17,355 nt of DNA from Gammaproteobacteria bacterium (lineage in GTDB: Bacteria > Pseudomonadota > Gammaproteobacteria > S012-40): assembly GCA_015491615.1 (NCBI GenBank), contig WFVN01000100.1, positions 1 through 17,355 of the forward strand, read 5' to 3'. The translations under genes were made by a program, and so were the position numbers. Position 1 is the first letter of the stretch, and every line of letters begins with the position of its first letter. Under the pieces are notes generated by a model, which ran no database searches, had not been told where the DNA came from, and saw nothing but the letters and a program-made list of their open reading frames with translations. This document shows, piece after piece, positions 14,594 through 17,355 of the stretch.

Positions 14594-17082
14594 GAGCCGG
14601 ACTTGCGCCGGGGGCCGCGGACACGGCGTTTCTTGCCCGTCGCTTTGGCCTTGGGCTGGGTCTTGCTCTTCTTGGCTCCGGCACCCTTGGGTTCGGGGGC
14701 CGCCTCTCCCGCCCCTGCTGTGGCGGCGCGGCGTGCCTCGGCCTTCTTACGCCGGCGGCGGGCGGAGCGGGACCTCCCTTCCCCGGGGACGGGCACTTGG
14801 GCTCCCTCGGCCTCCACCGGCGCGGCGGACTCGGCCCGGCCCTTGGGCTTGCCGCGGCGGGCACGTTTCTTCTTGCCCCCGCTCTGCTCCGTACGTTCGG
14901 GGGCCGCTTCGATCAGTTCGAAGTCGATCTTGCGCTCGTCCAGGTCCACGCGCACCACCCGCACGCGCACGGCGTCGCCCAGGCGGAAGGTGCGCCCGGT
15001 GCGCTCGCCGGTGAGGCGGTGGTGGACGGGGTCGAAGTGGTAGTAGTCGTTACCCAGGGCGGTGATGTGTACCAGCCCCTCCGCGTAGATCCCCTCCAGC
15101 ACCACGAAGATGCCGAAGCCGGTGACGCCGGTGACGCGGCCGTCGTACACCTCGCCCACCTTGTCCATCATGTACTCGCACTTGAGCCAATCGGTGGCGT
15201 CGCGGGTGGCCTCGTCGGCGCGCCGCTCGGTCATGGAGCAGTGCTCGCCGATGGCCTGCATGTCGGCGCGGGTGTAGGGGTAGTCCTCGCTCGGACGGCG
15301 GTGGATGAGGTGCTTGAGGGCGCGGTGGACGATGAGGTCGGGGTAGCGGCGGATGGGGGAGGTGAAGTGGGTGTAGGCGTCGTAGGCGAGACCGAAGTGG
15401 CCGACGTTGTCCGGGGAATAGACCGCCGGGTTGAGGGTGCGCAGCATGACCGTCTCGATGAGGTGGGCGTCGGGGCGCCGGCGTACTTCGTCCAACAACT
15501 CGGAAAAGTGCTTGGGCTTGGGCTTGTCGCCGCCCTTGAGGCACAGGCCGAATTCGGCGAGGAAGGCGCGCAACTCTTCGATGCGGTCCGGATCGGGGGC
15601 GGGGTGGACCCGGTAAAGGGCGGGAATCTCCGCTTCCAGCAGGTGGCGGGCGGTGGCCACATTGGCGGCGATCATGAATTCCTCGATCATGCGGTGGGCG
15701 TCGTTGCGCTGCACCGGGACGATCTGGGCGATCTTGCCATGGTCGTCGAAGACGATCTTCGTCTCCACCGTGTCGAAGTCGATGGCGCCGCGTTTCCTGC
15801 GCCGCTCGTGGAAGGCCCGGTACAGTCGGTGGGCCTCCTCCAGGTGGGGGACCAGATCTTTGTGGCGACGGCGCAGATCCGGGTCTTTGCCCACCACCAT
15901 GGCGGCCACGTCGTCGTAGATGAGACGGGCGTGGGAACGCATCACCCCCTCGTAGAACTTGGCCGACTTGACGTTGCCGCCATAGGTGACCTCCATCTCG
16001 CATACCATGCACAGGCGGTCCACGTTCGGGTTGAGGGAACACAAGCCGTTGGAGAGGACCTCCGGCAGCATGGGCACTACGCGTCCGGGGAAATAGACCG
16101 AGTTGCCCCGCTTGCGGGCCTCGCGATCCAGGGGGTCGTCGATCCGTACGTAGCTGGCCACGTCGGCGATGGCGACGATGAGGCGCCAGCCGCGTCCCTT
16201 GCGCTCCACGTACACGGCGTCGTCGAAGTCCTTGGCGTCCTCGCCATCGATGGTCACCAGGGGCAGGTGGCGCAGGTCTACGCGCCCCTGCTTGACTTCT
16301 TCGGGGACCTCCTCCGGGATGGTGCGGGCCAGGGCCTCCACCTCTTCGGGCCATTCGTGGGGGATCTCGTAGGTGCGGATGGCCACGTCGATCTCCATCC
16401 CCGGAGCCATGTGTTCGCCCAGGACCTCGGCGATGCGGCCGATGGGCTGGGCGCGCCAGGAGGGCTGTTCGACCAGTTCCACCACCACGATCTGACCGTC
16501 CTCGGCGCCGTCGCGCAGTTCCTCGGGAACGAGGACGTCCTGGGTGATACGGGGGTTGGAGGGGGTCACGAACCCCACCCCGTGCTCGCAATGGTAGCGA
16601 CCCACCAGGCGCTCGTGGGCGCGTTCCAGGATCTCCACCGGCGCCGCCTCGCGGCGACCGCGGCGGTCCACGCCGGCAACGCGAGCGACGATGCGGTCGC
16701 CGTGCATCACTCCGCGCATGCGCCGGGCGCTGATGAACAGGTCCTCGCCGCCCTCCTCGGGGACGAGAAAGCCGAAACCGTCGGGGTGGCCGATGACACG
16801 CCCGCGCACCAGGTCCATTTTGTCCACCAGGCCGTAGCGGCCGCGCCGGTCGCGCAGGAGCTGCCCGTCCCGTTCCATGGCCCGCAAGCGTCGGCGCAGA
16901 GCCTCCAGGTCCTGCTCCTCGGTGAGGTCGAAGATGTCCGCGATGGCCTCCTGGGTGAGGGGCTCGCCCGCCTCCTCCAGGGTCTGCATGATGAACGCGC
17001 GACTAGGGATGGGACGCTCGTAGCGCTCGGCTTCCTTGGCCAGATTGGGGTCTTCGGTAAGGCGTTTCTTCTTCGTTGACAA
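14590..17082 (-). CDS. rnr: RNase R, 3'-5' exoribonuclease
   Basis: RNase R degrades structured RNA from the 3' end, including rRNA fragments, mRNA and tmRNA-tagged messages. The 830 residues (E. coli 813) contain an N-terminal helix-turn-helix domain (about 25-90), cold-shock domains (about 90-240), the RNB catalytic domain (about 260-595) with TIDGEDAKDFDDAV (277-290; Asp279, Asp285, Asp287, Asp288 as metal ligands), an S1 domain (about 642-725, VGEVYDGRVTGVTGFGIFV) and a Lys/Arg-rich low-complexity tail (735-830), as in other RNase R proteins. It begins with TTG at 17082. Homology runs upstream of the first internal Met (residue 32), since KEAERYERPIPSR aligns with the E. coli N-terminus, and GGAG is correctly placed. 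Its stop overlaps the rlmB start. The start codon lies within the divergent tRNA promoter. Confidence 0.96.
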   Translation of the reverse strand: MSTKKKRLTEDPNLAKEAERYERPIPSRAFIMQTLEEAGEPLTQEAIADIFDLTEEQDLEALRRRLRAMERDGQLLRDRRGRYGLVDKMDLVRGRVIGHPDGFGFLVPEEGGEDLFISARRMRGVMHGDRIVARVAGVDRRGRREAAPVEILERAHERLVGRYHCEHGVGFVTPSNPRITQDVLVPEELRDGAEDGQIVVVELVEQPSWRAQPIGRIAEVLGEHMAPGMEIDVAIRTYEIPHEWPEEVEALARTIPEEVPEEVKQGRVDLRHLPLVTIDGEDAKDFDDAVYVERKGRGWRLIVAIADVASYVRIDDPLDREARKRGNSVYFPGRVVPMLPEVLSNGLCSLNPNVDRLCMVCEMEVTYGGNVKSAKFYEGVMRSHARLIYDDVAAMVVGKDPDLRRRHKDLVPHLEEAHRLYRAFHERRRKRGAIDFDTVETKIVFDDHGKIAQIVPVQRNDAHRMIEEFMIAANVATARHLLEAEIPALYRVHPAPDPDRIEELRAFLAEFGLCLKGGDKPKPKHFSELLDEVRRRPDAHLIETVMLRTLNPAVYSPDNVGHFGLAYDAYTHFTSPIRRYPDLIVHRALKHLIHRRPSEDYPYTRADMQAIGEHCSMTERRADEATRDATDWLKCEYMMDKVGEVYDGRVTGVTGFGIFVVLEGIYAEGLVHITALGNDYYHFDPVHHRLTGERTGRTFRLGDAVRVRVVRVDLDERKIDFELIEAAPERTEQSGGKKKRARRGKPKGRAESAAPVEAEGAQVPVPGEGRSRSARRRRKKAEARRAATAGAGEAAPEPKGAGAKKSKTQPKAKATGKKRRVRGPRRKSGS

Positions 17083-17103
17083 ATCCGTTCTCCATGGTAA
17101 ATT
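17076..17103 (+). promoter_or_regulatory. sigma-70 promoter of tRNA-Leu
   Basis: Perfect -35 TTGACA (17076-17081), a 16-base spacer, and TAAATT (17098-17103) as a four-of-six -10. A GC-rich discriminator (gcgcc) follows, as is common at stable-RNA promoters under growth-rate or stringent control. The start would be near 17110, giving a leader of about 35 bases before the tRNA. The -35 overlaps the rnr start codon on the other strand. Confidence 0.6.
17090..17093 (-). promoter_or_regulatory. ribosome binding site that fixes the rnr TTG start
   Basis: GGAG on the minus strand lies seven bases before the TTG at 17082-17080. The nearby ATG on the minus strand (17095-17093) is out of frame with RNase R, so TTG is the best in-frame start. 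Confidence 0.7.
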
Positions 17104-17144
17104 GCGCCTTCCTCGCCGGAGCCTCGCCCTCCGACGACTACGCT

Positions 17145-17231
17145 GCCGAGGTGGCGGAATTGGTAGACGCGCTAGTTTCAGGTACTAGTGGGGGCAACCC
17201 CGTGGAGGTTCAAGTCCTCTCCTCGGCACCA
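17145..17231 (+). tRNA. tRNA-Leu, anticodon CAG
   Basis: An 87-nt class II tRNA. Acceptor stem GCCGAGG pairs with CCTCGGC; the D arm is TGGCGGAATTGGTAGACGC; anticodon stem CTAGT/ACTAG encloses loop TTCAGGT with anticodon CAG (reading CUG codons); a long variable arm (GGGG/CCCC) and T arm with TTCAAGT follow. The discriminator is A and CCA is encoded (17229-17231). Sequence is close to E. coli tRNA-Leu(CAG). It sits between purA and rnr, divergent from rnr. Confidence 0.97.
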
Positions 17232-17236
17232 GATTC

Positions 17237-17274
17237 AAGACGGCCGGTTCCTTCGGGGTCCGGCCGTTTTTCTT
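17237..17274 (+). terminator. intrinsic terminator of tRNA-Leu
   Basis: ACGGCCGG (17240-17247) pairs perfectly with CCGGCCGT (17260-17267); inside is a CC-TTCG-GG mini-stem, and five T residues (17267-17271) follow. It is six bases past the CCA end. On the minus strand the following T run is poor, so it would stop purA transcripts only weakly. Confidence 0.85.
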
Positions 17275-17293
17275 CGTGTCCGCCGTCCCGACC

Positions 17294-17355
17294 TCAATCG
17301 GCGAAGGGGTCGCGGCGGACGATGGTTTCATTGCGTTCGGGCCCGGTGGAAATGA
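17294..17355 (-). CDS. purA: PurA (adenylosuccinate synthetase), C-terminal end only
   Basis: Only the last 19 codons and the TGA (17294-17296) are inside the window. They read ISTGPERNETIVRRDPFAD, matching the C-terminus of PurA (E. coli ends in a near-identical STGPDRTETMILRDPF block). PurA joins IMP and aspartate, using GTP, in AMP synthesis. The gene continues beyond the right edge on the minus strand. Position next to rnr/rlmB agrees with the common gammaproteobacterial gene order. Confidence 0.88.
   Translation of the reverse strand, partial: ISTGPERNETIVRRDPFAD

Noticed and set aside
14350..17079. 909-codon plus-strand open frame opposite rnr
   Set aside because: It is the antisense shadow of RNase R in high-GC DNA; the protein is compositionally odd and has no domain, whereas the minus strand has a full RNase R.

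Overview
This is a high-GC (roughly two-thirds G+C by eye) proteobacterial chromosome segment. The order purA–tRNA-Leu–rnr–rlmB at the right end is typical of gammaproteobacteria and some betaproteobacteria. I infer a high-GC gammaproteobacterium, possibly of the Chromatiales/Ectothiorhodospiraceae type. The genus cannot be settled from this sequence. Nearly everything lies on the minus strand. The exceptions are one GGDEF-EAL gene, a tRNA and a possible small RNA.

Left part (1-6000): an HtpX membrane protease with a terminator behind it; a divergent intergenic region holding a stem-loop with an anti-Shine-Dalgarno loop and a strong plus-strand terminator (candidate sRNA); a two-TM GGDEF-EAL cyclic-di-GMP protein; then, convergent with it, a three-gene operon (ECF sigma factor, single-TM putative anti-sigma/regulatory protein, periplasmic di-haem cytochrome c peroxidase) joined by two ATGA stop/start overlaps; and a small pentapeptide-repeat protein.

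Centre (6096-13531): a long iron-sulfur operon read right to left, sufB-sufC-sufD-sufS-sufU-sufT-ispG, followed by a small heat-shock protein gene (hsp20). The suf genes overlap by ATGA or TGATG, which suggests translational coupling. SufBCD is the scaffold complex, SufS the cysteine desulfurase, SufU its zinc-containing sulfur-transfer partner and the SufT-like protein a maturation factor. IspG is a 4Fe-4S enzyme of isoprenoid synthesis and so a likely client of the operon it sits in. Upstream of sufB a near-perfect inverted repeat of the IscR/Rrf2 kind overlaps the -10 box. hsp20 appears to have its own heat-shock (sigma-32) promoter, whose -35 overlaps the ispG stop codon.

Right part (13826-17355): rnr and rlmB (RNA decay and 23S rRNA methylation) overlap by GTGA. 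rnr uses a TTG start, and the divergent tRNA-Leu(CAG) promoter lies across that start. The tRNA has its own terminator, and the last 19 codons of purA enter from the edge.

No insertion sequences, CRISPR arrays or phage genes were seen. This is mostly core genome. The less ordinary items are the anti-SD stem-loop between htpX and the GGDEF-EAL gene, the coupled sigma/peroxidase operon, the SufU/SufT-type suf operon carrying ispG, and the regulatory DNA around hsp20.
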